Positions 17,621 to 26,495 of a stretch of DNA of 64,000 nt are shown here, one piece after another. This DNA is from Myxococcales bacterium (GTDB taxonomy: Bacteria > Myxococcota_A > Polyangia > Polyangiales > Polyangiaceae). The notes under the pieces are model-generated. The model made no database searches, was not told the DNA's origin, and worked only from the letters and a program-made list of their open reading frames with translations. Location of the stretch: NCBI GenBank assembly GCA_004193285.1, contig SECP01000012.1:1-64000 (forward strand), read 5' to 3'. Each line of letters starts with the position of its first letter. The stretch's first letter is position 1. A program made the translations under genes and the position numbers.

Positions 17621-18385
17621 ATGGGTAAGAAACGCAAGGCTCGGGGCCGCGCACCGCTCGTGCTGACCTCCAAACGAGTCCAGCAGCTGCTGCTCGCGAC
17701 GAGCTTTCCCCGGCTACACATGGCGCTCATTCTGGCGCTGGCAGCGGTGGGCGCCTTCCTCACTTCGGCCTCGCTGGTCGCGCTCGGTGTGAGCAGCATG
17801 GGTCTGCGTTACGCGCTGGCGGTGGTGGGCGGCTACCTGTCTTTTCTTGGCTTCGTGCGCCTGTGGATTGCCTATCAAACCCGAAATTGGTCCTTCGGGC
17901 GGCGTACGGACGAGCGTGGTCAGTCGAGCGATATCGGCAGCGTCGATCTGCCGGATCTGAGCGCGCTCGGAGAGCTCGGCAGCGCGGGGGAGAGCGTCCT
18001 CTCCGGGGGGGGCGGCGCCTTCGGCGGTGCCGGCGCGAGCGGGTCCTTTGGAGACAGCGCGACCGAAGGGTCCTCGGGAGCGCTAGACGCGGTGGGCGGC
18101 GGTGATGGTGAGGGCGTCATGATCGTCATCGCGGTGGTGGCGCTGCTTGGCGGCATCATCGCGCTCGGTTTCGTCGTTTACTCGTCGCCGCTCTTGCTGG
18201 CGGAGGTGCTGCTGGACTTCGCGGTCGTCGGCGCTCTCTATCGCAAGAATCAGCGTCGCACGTACAAGCCAGCCCTCGTCTTGGCCGTGTTTGCCGCTGT
18301 TTTCGGCCTAGCAATGCAAAGCCTAGCGCCCGAGCAGCACACGCTCGGCGCGGTGCTGGAGGCTTACGAAGCGGCGCAGAAGTGA
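17621..18385 (+). CDS. Multi-pass membrane protein with Gly-rich loop
   Basis: 254 residues. A basic N-terminus precedes two helices (about 34-55 and 62-88), a 60-residue Gly/Ser-rich loop (about 112-158), and two or three further helices (about 164-205 and 218-236). No family recognised. The Gly-rich loop resembles linkers in surface proteins of this window, so it may span the periplasm. It is divergent from rnhB with 113 bases between them. Confidence 0.7.
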   Translation: MGKKRKARGRAPLVLTSKRVQQLLLATSFPRLHMALILALAAVGAFLTSASLVALGVSSMGLRYALAVVGGYLSFLGFVRLWIAYQTRNWSFGRRTDERGQSSDIGSVDLPDLSALGELGSAGESVLSGGGGAFGGAGASGSFGDSATEGSSGALDAVGGGDGEGVMIVIAVVALLGGIIALGFVVYSSPLLLAEVLLDFAVVGALYRKNQRRTYKPALVLAVFAAVFGLAMQSLAPEQHTLGAVLEAYEAAQK

Positions 18386-18393
18386 GCGCGGCA

Positions 18394-18597
18394 TCACCTG
18401 GCGCCGGTGAGGCTCAGCGCCATCACGAGCGCAATGACGCCGAGCAGGACGAAGAAGAAGAGGGGCCACACGACTCGCTGCACGGAGCCTCGATCCGCAG
18501 CAGGCGTGGGGCCGAGTAGGGGCTTGCTGCCGGGGCTAGCGTAGTGCTCGCCCGGCTGAGCGGGCGGCGCATCGGTCTCGGACACCTTGCTGGCCAT
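18394..18597 (-). CDS. Small single-span membrane protein
   Basis: 67 residues. A polar Pro-rich N-terminal half is followed by one hydrophobic helix (VVWPLFFFVLLGVIALVMAL) near the C-terminus, giving a tail-anchored layout. No family recognised. It is convergent with the membrane protein ending at 18385, only eight bases away. Confidence 0.55.
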   Translation of the reverse strand: MASKVSETDAPPAQPGEHYASPGSKPLLGPTPAADRGSVQRVVWPLFFFVLLGVIALVMALSLTGAR

Positions 18598-18725
18598 GCC
18601 GAATGCGGTGCAATCGCCGCGCCAGACCGAGCCGGCGGCCGATGCGGCACCTCGACTGGAGGAGGCGGGGCGAAAGTGTCAGCGAAGGATCGACGAGCGC
18701 GGGGCTCTAAAGGGGTCGAGGTTTC

Positions 18726-21545
18726 ATGACGAAGAGCTTTCGCCCTTTCGCGCTCACCTTTTGGGCTGCACTGACGCTTTCTTGTGGCTCCGGAACGGAG
18801 GAGCCGAGTGAGGTGGCGGGCACCTCGAGCTCAGCGCTCGTGGCGGACCGCTACATCGTCGTGCTGAAGAGAGGGGCGGCGGCGCGCGGGGTAAGCGGGC
18901 GGGCGGTTCCGGACAAGGCACGAGCGATGGCCGCGAAGCGCGGTGGCCGGGTGCTGCGGACCTACGAGCACGCGCTCGAAGGGTTCGCGGCCGAGCTCTC
19001 CACCCGTGAGCTCGCGGCCATGCAGGCAGATCCCGAGGTCGAAAAGGTAGTCCGGGACGTGGCGGTGACTCTCGATGCGACGCAGAGCAACCCGCCCTGG
19101 GGCCTCGATCGCATCGACCAGCGCTACCTGCCCCTCGATCAAAGCTTTAGCTACGCCAATCAAGGTCAAGGCGTCCACGCCTACGTCCTGGACACCGGCA
19201 TCCTGGCGACTCATTCCGAGTTCAGCGATGGTGCGGGAGGTACCCGCGTCGGCGCCGGGTACGACTTCATCGAGAACGACTCGGACCCTCAAGACTGCGA
19301 TGGTCACGGCACGCACGTAGCGGGCACGATCGGCGGCTTGACCTATGGCGTCGCGAAGGGCGTGACCATTCACCCCGTGAAAGTGACGAGTTGCAACGGT
19401 CAGGGCAGCCTCTCGACGGTGCTGGCAGGCGTGGACTGGATCACGCAAAATCGAGTCTTTCCGGCGGTGGTCAACGCGAGCCTCGGCTTCTTCACGTACA
19501 CGCCGGACGCGCAGGTGCTGGCCGACGCGATCGCGACCTCCATCGGCACCGGGATTCCGTACGTCGTTTCCGCCGGTAACGATAATACGAGCGCGTGCGA
19601 GAAGATCCCCGCTAATGTGACGTCAGCGATCACCGTGGGTTCGGTGGACGCCACGAATACGCGTTCACCGACCTCGAATTTCGGAACGTGCGTGGACTTG
19701 TTCGCTCCTGGCGTGGGCATCACGTCCGCGGGCATCGCGAGCACGACTGCGACGGCCATGAAGAGCGGCACGTCCATGGCGTCGCCGCATACCGCAGGCG
19801 TTGCGGCGCTCTACCTGAGCGCAAATCCCAGCACCACGCCGGCGCAGCTGCAGCAAGTGCTGACCGCTCGCGCGACGCCCGATCTCGTGCAGCTGCCCGG
19901 CGCGAGCTCCCCGAACCGCTTGCTCTACAGCGGTACGATCCCCGGGACGTCCGACAACACGCCGCCGACCGTTGCCATCGCCGCACCTGCGAACGGCGCG
20001 GTGCTGACCCAGTCGCTGAATACGGTTACGGCTACCATCACCGACGCGGGCGGACCCGGGTCGACGGCCATGCTCTACGTGGATGGGCTGCCCATCGCCA
20101 ATGATTCGGTGGCGCCCTTCGGCTTCACCTGGGACAGCACGTTCTACGCGAACGGCGCCCACCAGCTCCTGGTCAAGGGCGCGGATGCGAACGGCAACTG
20201 GAGCTCGAGCCCCGTCGTCAACGTCACGCTCAATGTCCCTCTGCAAGCGGACTACTCGGCGACTTACCGCGCGCCGGTCTGCAGCGTGGCGCGCCCGTCG
20301 TGCAAGACGGGCTCTTTGGTGCTCGCTCACGGCGCGGGGGTACCCGCCATTGGGTCGCCCGGCGAACCGAGCTACCCCAACACGCTCGGGGCCACGTGCG
20401 CGGACGGAACCTTTGGCGTCTTCCACACCAATCCTTCGCTGGACTACCTGAGCATCGCCACGAACGGCGGCGGCAACCTGGCTGCGGGCCAGACCGTAAC
20501 CGTGCGCGCGGACGTGTGGGTCTACACACCCAGCGACGATCGCTTGGACCTGTTTTACACCGCCGATGCCGACGCGAGCCCGGTCGTTTGGACGCCCGTC
20601 ACCGGCGCCACCGACGTGTCGTTCAGCGCTGGCGGCGCGAAGACCTTCACGACGACCTTCGTACTGCCGAGCGGCAGTGCGCGGCAGGCCATCCGCGGCC
20701 AAATGCGCGTGCTCGGCTCCGCTACCGCGTGTGCCGCAGGGGACTTCAACGATCGGGACGATTTGGTGTTCGCGGTGGGGAGCGGTACGACCAACGCTGC
20801 GCCCACCGTGAGCGCGGGCGCAGATCAGTCGGTCACCCTGCCCGCGGCGGCCGCGCTCTCCGGCACGGTCAGCGACGATGGGCTACCGAACCCGCCCGCG
20901 ACCGTGACGCGCGCTTGGACGAAGGTGAGCGGGCCTGGCACCGTTTCTTTCGGCTCGCCCACCGCAGCGGCGACCACAGCTAGCTTCTCCGCGGCTGGAG
21001 TCTACGTGCTTCGCTTGAGCGCGAGCGACGGCGCGCTCTCCACCAACGATGACGTTCAGGTCACGGTGACCACCGCGAGCAGCGCGACCTTGAAGGTGCA
21101 ATACAAGGCCGCTGACTCCGCCGGCACCGACAACCAGATTCGTCCCCACCTCAACCTCTACAACCTGGGGACGAGCTCGGTTTCGCTCAGCCAGGTCAAG
21201 ATTCGCTACTGGTACACGCGCGAGGATGCGAGCCAGGCTCAGGCCTTCGCCTGCGATTGGGCACAAATCGGTTGCGGCGCGCTGACCTCCAGCTTCGGCT
21301 TTTTGAGCCCAGTACGGCCCGGCGCCAACGCCTACGTCGAGCTCGGCTTCACTGGCGGCACGCTGGCGCCCAGCGGGCAAACCGGCCCCTTGCAGCTCCG
21401 CGTCTATAACGCGAACTTCAGCAACTACAGCGAAAGCGCCGACTACTCCTATTCCGTGAGCGGTACGCCTCCGCTCAGCTTCATCGACTGGAGTCGCGTG
21501 ACGATCTATGTCGGCGGCGTCCTCGTCTGGGGCACCGAGCCTTAG
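18726..21545 (+). CDS. Subtilisin-like secreted protease with Ig-like domains and C-terminal CBM3-like module
   Basis: 939 residues. The signal peptide ends in LTLSCGSG, a possible lipobox. Residues 38-118 form an I9-type inhibitor propeptide (DRYIVVLKRG ... VEKVVRD). The S8 catalytic domain is of proteinase K type: Asp156 (VLDTGI), His194 (DGHGTHVAG), Ser350 (GTSMASPHTAG). Next come an Ig-like domain (about 415-500), a jelly-roll-like segment, a PKD/cadherin-like domain (about 695-785), and a C-terminal domain (about 790-939) with LKVQYKAAD, IRPHLNLYN and VKIRYWYTRED, the pattern of family 3 cellulose-binding modules. GAGG precedes the ATG. The module would target the protease to cellulose or a similar surface. 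Neighbours include pectate lyase and GH6 genes. Confidence 0.92.
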   Translation: MTKSFRPFALTFWAALTLSCGSGTEEPSEVAGTSSSALVADRYIVVLKRGAAARGVSGRAVPDKARAMAAKRGGRVLRTYEHALEGFAAELSTRELAAMQADPEVEKVVRDVAVTLDATQSNPPWGLDRIDQRYLPLDQSFSYANQGQGVHAYVLDTGILATHSEFSDGAGGTRVGAGYDFIENDSDPQDCDGHGTHVAGTIGGLTYGVAKGVTIHPVKVTSCNGQGSLSTVLAGVDWITQNRVFPAVVNASLGFFTYTPDAQVLADAIATSIGTGIPYVVSAGNDNTSACEKIPANVTSAITVGSVDATNTRSPTSNFGTCVDLFAPGVGITSAGIASTTATAMKSGTSMASPHTAGVAALYLSANPSTTPAQLQQVLTARATPDLVQLPGASSPNRLLYSGTIPGTSDNTPPTVAIAAPANGAVLTQSLNTVTATITDAGGPGSTAMLYVDGLPIANDSVAPFGFTWDSTFYANGAHQLLVKGADANGNWSSSPVVNVTLNVPLQADYSATYRAPVCSVARPSCKTGSLVLAHGAGVPAIGSPGEPSYPNTLGATCADGTFGVFHTNPSLDYLSIATNGGGNLAAGQTVTVRADVWVYTPSDDRLDLFYTADADASPVVWTPVTGATDVSFSAGGAKTFTTTFVLPSGSARQAIRGQMRVLGSATACAAGDFNDRDDLVFAVGSGTTNAAPTVSAGADQSVTLPAAAALSGTVSDDGLPNPPATVTRAWTKVSGPGTVSFGSPTAAATTASFSAAGVYVLRLSASDGALSTNDDVQVTVTTASSATLKVQYKAADSAGTDNQIRPHLNLYNLGTSSVSLSQVKIRYWYTREDASQAQAFACDWAQIGCGALTSSFGFLSPVRPGANAYVELGFTGGTLAPSGQTGPLQLRVYNANFSNYSESADYSYSVSGTPPLSFIDWSRVTIYVGGVLVWGTEP

Positions 21546-21671
21546 CCTGGCGTGCGGGTTGCTCGCCTCCGCCCTGTTCAGAGCGCGGGGGCCGGATCGA
21601 CTATAGCAAGGCTGGCGCCGCTACGGCTGCCTCGAGCGCGGGGGGCGGACGAACCGCACATTCATGTTACC

Positions 21672-22682
21672 GTGCCCGACGTGTTGGCGCAGAGGCTCGC
21701 TTCGGTTGCACTGGGAGTCGCGATTGGTTCCTGCGCCTCGGGTCATACATCGCCCCCGCGGACGGCCTCTGTCGAGGGCTCGTCTTCATCGAACGGCGCG
21801 CCGGCAACCGATGCACCCGCGCGGGACGCCGCGGAGCTTCTCGCCCGCGTCGAGCGCACGACGATCACGCTGCAAGGGGTCGTGGTGGAGCGCTCCGAGC
21901 AGTTGCCAGATTCCATTCGCCAGGCGCGCGCGGGCGCAACGGTAGCGCGAGTGGTGCTCGTGCCCGGCTACGACGAGGCCACGCTCGGTGCGCTGCTGTT
22001 CGAGCTCGAACGAGGGGGGCTCGAAGCCGTTCGGTTGGAAGCTTCTGCGCGCCCTCTCGCCTTTGGCTTGGTCAAGCCCCCGGCCAAGCCGCGCTTCGTC
22101 ATCTTGCGTCACGAGGACAGGCTGGCCTTGGGTGAGCGCGATGAGTCCGGGGTGGGGAACCGCGCGACGCCGTGGCGACCGGGAGACCGCGAAGCAGAGG
22201 GCGCGGTCCGCGCACGAATTCGACAATGTGCCGGGCGTCAATGCGTGGTGCAAGTCTCGCTCACGAGCTCCGGGGTGCCCGGGTTCCTCGTGGAAGCGCT
22301 GGCCTCCTGGGATCGCATTTCGGGCGGGCTCGCTGACCTGCCGGCTTCGGTGACATTTCCGAACGTCAAGAGAGGCGCCACTACCGTGAGCGGGACCTTG
22401 CCCCCGGCGGAGATTCAGCGCGTGGTGCGTAGCCACTTCGAGAAGTTCCGGAGCTGCTACGAAGCAGGCCTGGCGCGCGACCCCGCCCTTCGAGGCCAGG
22501 TTCGCGTGCGTTTCGTGATCGACCGCGAAGGCAAGGTCAGCGCGATCCAGGACGGCGGCTCGGACCTGCCCGATGCGGCGGTGGTGAGCTGCGTGCTGGA
22601 TGCCTTCAAGACGATCGTGTTCCCGCCACCCGTGGGCGGGGTCGTGACCGTGGTGTATCCGATTCAGCTAGAGCCAGGTTGA
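21672..22682 (+). CDS. Lipoprotein with AgmX/PglI-type C-terminal domain
   Basis: About 336 residues from a GTG at 21672 (another at 21681); the frame is open from 21552. The signal peptide ends with the lipobox-like IGSC. The middle (residues 40-220) has no recognised family. The last 100 residues match the AgmX/PglI C-terminal domain: FEKFRSCYEAGL, GQVRVRFVIDREGKVS, then a cysteine (VVSCVLDAF) and a final VVTVVYPIQL strand. In Myxococcus this domain occurs in gliding- and envelope-associated proteins and is TonB-like. The two cysteines probably form a disulfide. Exact role unknown. Confidence 0.75.
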   Translation: MPDVLAQRLASVALGVAIGSCASGHTSPPRTASVEGSSSSNGAPATDAPARDAAELLARVERTTITLQGVVVERSEQLPDSIRQARAGATVARVVLVPGYDEATLGALLFELERGGLEAVRLEASARPLAFGLVKPPAKPRFVILRHEDRLALGERDESGVGNRATPWRPGDREAEGAVRARIRQCAGRQCVVQVSLTSSGVPGFLVEALASWDRISGGLADLPASVTFPNVKRGATTVSGTLPPAEIQRVVRSHFEKFRSCYEAGLARDPALRGQVRVRFVIDREGKVSAIQDGGSDLPDAAVVSCVLDAFKTIVFPPPVGGVVTVVYPIQLEPG

Positions 22683-22700
22683 GCAAGCCCGGGCTCGTCT

Positions 22701-24119
22701 TTAGAGCTTCCCGGCTCCCGCGCCTTGAGGGACGACGGTGGCGACCTCGTCTGCAGTGTGGGGCGTGTACTCGTAGAAGTCCCGCGGGTTGAAGGCGTCG
22801 TTGCTCGGGGGGATGTGGAACAGGGACTCGGCGCCTGCGTTGAGGGCTACCGCCTTGTTGGTGTCGGTGTAAGTCAGCTTGCCGCTCGAGTCGCTCTCTT
22901 CGCCGTTGAGGTACATCTCTTTGGCGTGGTGGACGAGGTTGCCGTCCGCGTAGACGCTCGCCTCCATGCTCGTGACCAAGAAGTAGGAAGCGGTTCGGTT
23001 CGGCACCGTGGCGTCGTTGTACAAAAAGTTGTTGAATACGTGCGCGTGCGCGAAGCGAATGCGTGGGTGGCGCTGACGCGTGTTCTGCATGTAATTGTGA
23101 TGGTAAGTCACGTGCAAGGTGCCGCGGTCTTGCGCGCCGTTGCTGTCGTCATGACCGAGCAGCATGGTCTTGTCCCAGTTCTGGATGTGGTTCCAGGAAA
23201 CCGTGACGTAGTCGGCGCCGCGCTTGACGTCGATCGCGCCGTCGGGCCCGCTCTGCAGGCCGTGGAAGGTGTTGTGGTCGATCCAGATGTGGTGCGAGTA
23301 ACACTGCACGACGACGCCGTCCGCGTCGCTGCTACTGCCCATCGTGTTCTTGAAGTTCAGGTTGCGGATGATGACGTTCGAGACCGGCGGAAACGTCCCC
23401 TTGGTCTCCGCCTCGCACATGCCTTCGTCCACCACCGTCCAGCCCGTGACGTCGAAGCCGAGGTGCTCGACGGTCGCGTCGGCGCCGACGCCGAGGATGG
23501 TCTTATTGGAAGCGACGCGGATCTTTTGGTACTTGGCGGTCGCCGGCTTGATGGTGCCTTCAATCTGGATCACGTAGGGCTCGGCGGCCGCTGCATACTT
23601 GGCGAGCTCCTCTACGGTGGTCGCGGTGACGAGGGCCGCTCCGTCGCCCCCCGTCGTCGTTTTGAGCCCGAAAGCTTCCACCGAGGCGAAGCCGACGAGC
23701 GTGCTGTCCGGCTTGCCATTCGTGGGCGGGGTGCTCCCGCTCCCAGCGCTGCTCCCGCTTTGGCCGGCAGAAGATGTCCCACCGGCGCCCGACGCGGGGC
23801 CACCGCTCGCGGAGGGCGTACCGCCGGTGGAAGCTGTTGCGCCCCCGCCTCCCGCCGCCGTGCCCGCGCTTTGGGCTCGAGTGCCGGCGGTGGGTAAGGA
23901 AGCGTTACCACCCGGGGAATTGGACGCCCCACTGCTCGCGCTGCCGGCGGTGCCTGGAGCCGCTCCGCCGTCCTCCGCGCTGCCGCAACCCGCGAGGGTG
24001 ATGTAGGCGAGCGATGCGGCCAAGCACCACGACTTGCATCCCTGGAAGTTCACCAGGCGGTAATGCCGCGAGGGCGCGATCCGATCACTCTGGACCGAAA
24101 ACGCGTACCCCCGCGCCAC
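22701..24119 (-). CDS. Pectate lyase, polysaccharide lyase family 1, lipoprotein
   Basis: Up to 472 residues. A signal peptide ends in the lipobox TLAGC, followed by about 95 residues of Gly/Ala/Ser/Thr linker. The rest is a right-handed beta helix with PL1 signatures: the WIDHNTF motif with calcium-site acidic residues, DGAIDVKRGADYVTVSWN, and the HHNYM ... RHPRIRF segment carrying the catalytic arginine. It cleaves polygalacturonate by calcium-dependent beta elimination, presumably tethered at the cell surface. The start is unsure: GTG at 24119 or GTG near 24053, neither with a clear ribosome binding site. It is convergent with the AgmX-type gene. Confidence 0.9.
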   Translation of the reverse strand: MARGYAFSVQSDRIAPSRHYRLVNFQGCKSWCLAASLAYITLAGCGSAEDGGAAPGTAGSASSGASNSPGGNASLPTAGTRAQSAGTAAGGGGATASTGGTPSASGGPASGAGGTSSAGQSGSSAGSGSTPPTNGKPDSTLVGFASVEAFGLKTTTGGDGAALVTATTVEELAKYAAAAEPYVIQIEGTIKPATAKYQKIRVASNKTILGVGADATVEHLGFDVTGWTVVDEGMCEAETKGTFPPVSNVIIRNLNFKNTMGSSSDADGVVVQCYSHHIWIDHNTFHGLQSGPDGAIDVKRGADYVTVSWNHIQNWDKTMLLGHDDSNGAQDRGTLHVTYHHNYMQNTRQRHPRIRFAHAHVFNNFLYNDATVPNRTASYFLVTSMEASVYADGNLVHHAKEMYLNGEESDSSGKLTYTDTNKAVALNAGAESLFHIPPSNDAFNPRDFYEYTPHTADEVATVVPQGAGAGKL

Positions 24120-24175
24120 CCTTGGAATCTTGCGAAATCAACGGAAGAGCACGCCGAGCCCGGGGCGGTGGCGCG

Positions 24176-24961
24176 CTAGCCGGCTGTTGCGACGACCCAC
24201 GCATTCCACGCGCCGTGCAGCAAAATGCCGGGTAGTAGGCTGCCGGAGCGCCGTTTCACGAGACCGAGCGCGAGCCCCATGCCGAAGTGAGTCACGAGGA
24301 TGACCGGGCTGAGGTGCGCCGCCGAGAACAGCGCGGCTTGCACGATCCAGGCTTCCGTCGAGTTGATGATTAGCTCGAGCTTGGGTTGAATCAAGCCCCG
24401 GTACAAAAGCTCTTCGGCGATGGGTGTGACCAGTGCCAGATCCAGGTACGCCACGTAGCTGGGCCAACCGTCTCGCTCGTAAGGAAGGAGGTACGAGTGA
24501 TCGAAGGTGAACCCCAGCGACTGCAGCAAGTGAAACGCGAGCGTCAGGGTCGGCGCCGCGACCAATGCGACGGCCAGGACGGGCAAGATGTCCTTCGGGC
24601 GCGGCAGCCGAAGCGACGACGCCACCAGCGAGCCGCTCCTTGCCGCACCCACCAAGGCTATCGCCACCATCGAAGCGGTCGCCAGCGTTGCGGCCAGGGC
24701 GGAGGGAGCCCAGACCTGGACCACGAACGCGTAGACCACGCACACGACCAACGGCAGCCCGCACAGCCAGCAGAGCTCGCGGAAAATTCGCTGACCATCC
24801 ACCGGTGGCGCGCTCGGCAGAGGTGGGACCTCCTCTAGGGCGCCCCGCCCTAGCTCGTCCCCCACCGGCTCGGGCTCGATGATGACGCCGCAGAACCGGC
24901 AGAATTTGGCGGTCTCGGCGTTGGTTCGGGCGCAAGCGCGGCAGCGCGCCCGCGCCGTCAC
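24176..24961 (-). CDS. CPBP family intramembrane metalloprotease with zinc ribbon
   Basis: 261 residues from the GTG at 24961, which overlaps the upstream stop as GTGA and so is probably translationally coupled. The N-terminus has a two-CxxC zinc ribbon (CRAC ... CRFCG). Six or so transmembrane helices follow. The CPBP (CAAX protease/bacteriocin-processing) motifs are present: EELLYRG, FSAAHLSP and HGAWN. Family members cleave membrane or prenylated peptides within the bilayer using a glutamate and histidines. The upstream partner also begins with a zinc ribbon. Confidence 0.9.
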   Translation of the reverse strand: MTARARCRACARTNAETAKFCRFCGVIIEPEPVGDELGRGALEEVPPLPSAPPVDGQRIFRELCWLCGLPLVVCVVYAFVVQVWAPSALAATLATASMVAIALVGAARSGSLVASSLRLPRPKDILPVLAVALVAAPTLTLAFHLLQSLGFTFDHSYLLPYERDGWPSYVAYLDLALVTPIAEELLYRGLIQPKLELIINSTEAWIVQAALFSAAHLSPVILVTHFGMGLALGLVKRRSGSLLPGILLHGAWNAWVVATAG

Positions 24962-25569
24962 CGCGCGAGCTCTACCTTTTGGGCGGCCAGGGCGGACTGC
25001 ACGCCTTTCACGAGCGCAACGATGACGATGACCTTCAAGATCATGCCTTGAGCGAGAGTCTTGGGGTCGTACATGGCGCTGGCCAACTGCACCGCCACGT
25101 AGATGCCGAGCGCCGTGATGATGGCCGGAAGCAGCGCTCGCTTCGACCATACCCAGAGCCCGGCCATCACTGCCGCCAAAAACAGGTTCAGCCCCAACAC
25201 CTGGTACGGCTGACTCTGCAGCGCGCTGCGCAGCTCGCCCACGGTGGTGGCGGAGCCCACCGCCTCGTTCAGAGGCTGCGCATCACCGACGCCGGCGAGT
25301 TGCTGCAGTGCGTCGTCTACCTGGCCCCGGGTGATGAAGTAAAAGACGGCTCCACCGATCACGAAGAGGATCGCCAGCGCACCAATGGTGCCCTGAGCGC
25401 TCGACATCTTCTTCTTGTGCGCAGCGTAGTCGGCGTCCGACGCCGCCAAGCGATCGCGCAATGCCGTCTTCAGCGAAGGATCTACTTTGGAGCCGCAAGC
25501 CTCACAAAAATCATCTCCCCCACGAATGGGCTTCCCACAACTCCCGCACGGTACCGAAACCTCCGCCAT
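24958..25569 (-). CDS. Zinc-ribbon membrane protein, partner of the CPBP protease
   Basis: 203 residues from the ATG at 25569; the frame runs to 25686 but MAEVSVPCGSCGKPI is the natural start. A zinc ribbon (CGSC ... CEACG, residues 8-26) is followed by a charged helix, one membrane helix (about 61-82), a soluble stretch of 50 residues, and two or three more helices toward the C-terminus. No family name recognised. The four-base overlap with the protease gene suggests that the two act together, with the ribbon possibly mediating assembly. Confidence 0.75.
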   Translation of the reverse strand: MAEVSVPCGSCGKPIRGGDDFCEACGSKVDPSLKTALRDRLAASDADYAAHKKKMSSAQGTIGALAILFVIGGAVFYFITRGQVDDALQQLAGVGDAQPLNEAVGSATTVGELRSALQSQPYQVLGLNLFLAAVMAGLWVWSKRALLPAIITALGIYVAVQLASAMYDPKTLAQGMILKVIVIVALVKGVQSALAAQKVELAR

Positions 25570-25687
25570 GAATCGCAAGTTAGCGGAAAGGGCAGTTCGA
25601 AGGAATGGCCCTGTGGACTGCCGCGCATCAACCGCGGCGATCCGATGTAGGTTCACGCGCCCGAAACATCCGTAGCGCGCCGACACT

Positions 25688-26347
25688 TCAGCGCAGCTGG
25701 TCGATCGGCTTGTGCAGTCGCTCGGCGGCGAGGCTCAGGGTACGTTGCCAGGCGGGGCGGGCGTGGCAGCGCTCGTAGTAAGACTTGATGCGTGGGAAGG
25801 GGGCCATCAAGTCCATCTGGCGAATGGTGCGCAGGACCGATGCCATCGCGATGTCCGCGACCGTGAACTCGGCATGGGCGATCCATTCGCGACCTTCCAG
25901 CCGACGCTCGAGATCCCCGAACCAGCGAGCGGCTAGCTTCTTCGTCTCGGTGAGGACCTTGGTCGCGGTCTTGTCTTCGTCGAAGATGGCGATGAGCTCG
26001 ATGCTCTGCAGGGTCGGCGCGATCGTGCTCACGGCGGCGAAGCACCACTGCATGACCGTGGTGCGGCCCTGCACGTCGGCGGGGATGAGCCGCCCGGCCT
26101 TCTCCGCGACGTAGAGCAGGATGGCCGCGGACTCGGCGATCACGAAGCCGTCGTCCTCGATGACCGGAATTTGATGAAACGGGCTGATGCGCGCGAACGA
26201 CTCGCTATCCAGGTCGCCCGCGGTCTGGTCGAGCGCGTGAAAGTGGTAGGCAAGGCCCGTCTCCTCGAGCGCCCACTGAACCCGCAGGTCCTTCGTCTCC
26301 CCGTGGCCGCCTTCGAAGATATCGCCGATTCCGTAGAGTGTGATCAT
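25688..26347 (-). CDS. Glutathione S-transferase family protein
   Basis: 219 residues from the ATG at 26347 (MITLYGIG). The N-terminal thioredoxin-like half contains the glutathione-site segments HQIPVIEDD (cis-Pro) and AESAAILLYVAEK; the helical C-terminal half has FTVADIAMASVLR with the conserved N-capping aspartate. It is of normal GST length. Substrate not predictable. It runs in the same direction as the downstream zinc-ribbon pair, with 118 bases between. Confidence 0.88.
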   Translation of the reverse strand: MITLYGIGDIFEGGHGETKDLRVQWALEETGLAYHFHALDQTAGDLDSESFARISPFHQIPVIEDDGFVIAESAAILLYVAEKAGRLIPADVQGRTTVMQWCFAAVSTIAPTLQSIELIAIFDEDKTATKVLTETKKLAARWFGDLERRLEGREWIAHAEFTVADIAMASVLRTIRQMDLMAPFPRIKSYYERCHARPAWQRTLSLAAERLHKPIDQLR

Positions 26348-26495
26348 GGCATCTCGGGTGCGCCGCGCGCTGGACGGCGGGCAGTGTGCCACGAAGGCGG
26401 ATCTAGGCGGAAGCCTAACCGCGCCTCACCGCATGGGCGAGGCGCGGAGCTCCGAGCTTTGGTTCAGGTCGCCGCGGTGTGCGCGCGGCGCGCCA

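Noticed and set aside
22683..22700. AGCCCGGGCT palindrome between convergent genes as terminator
   Set aside because: It is a perfect palindrome without loop, and the flanking stem is too short.
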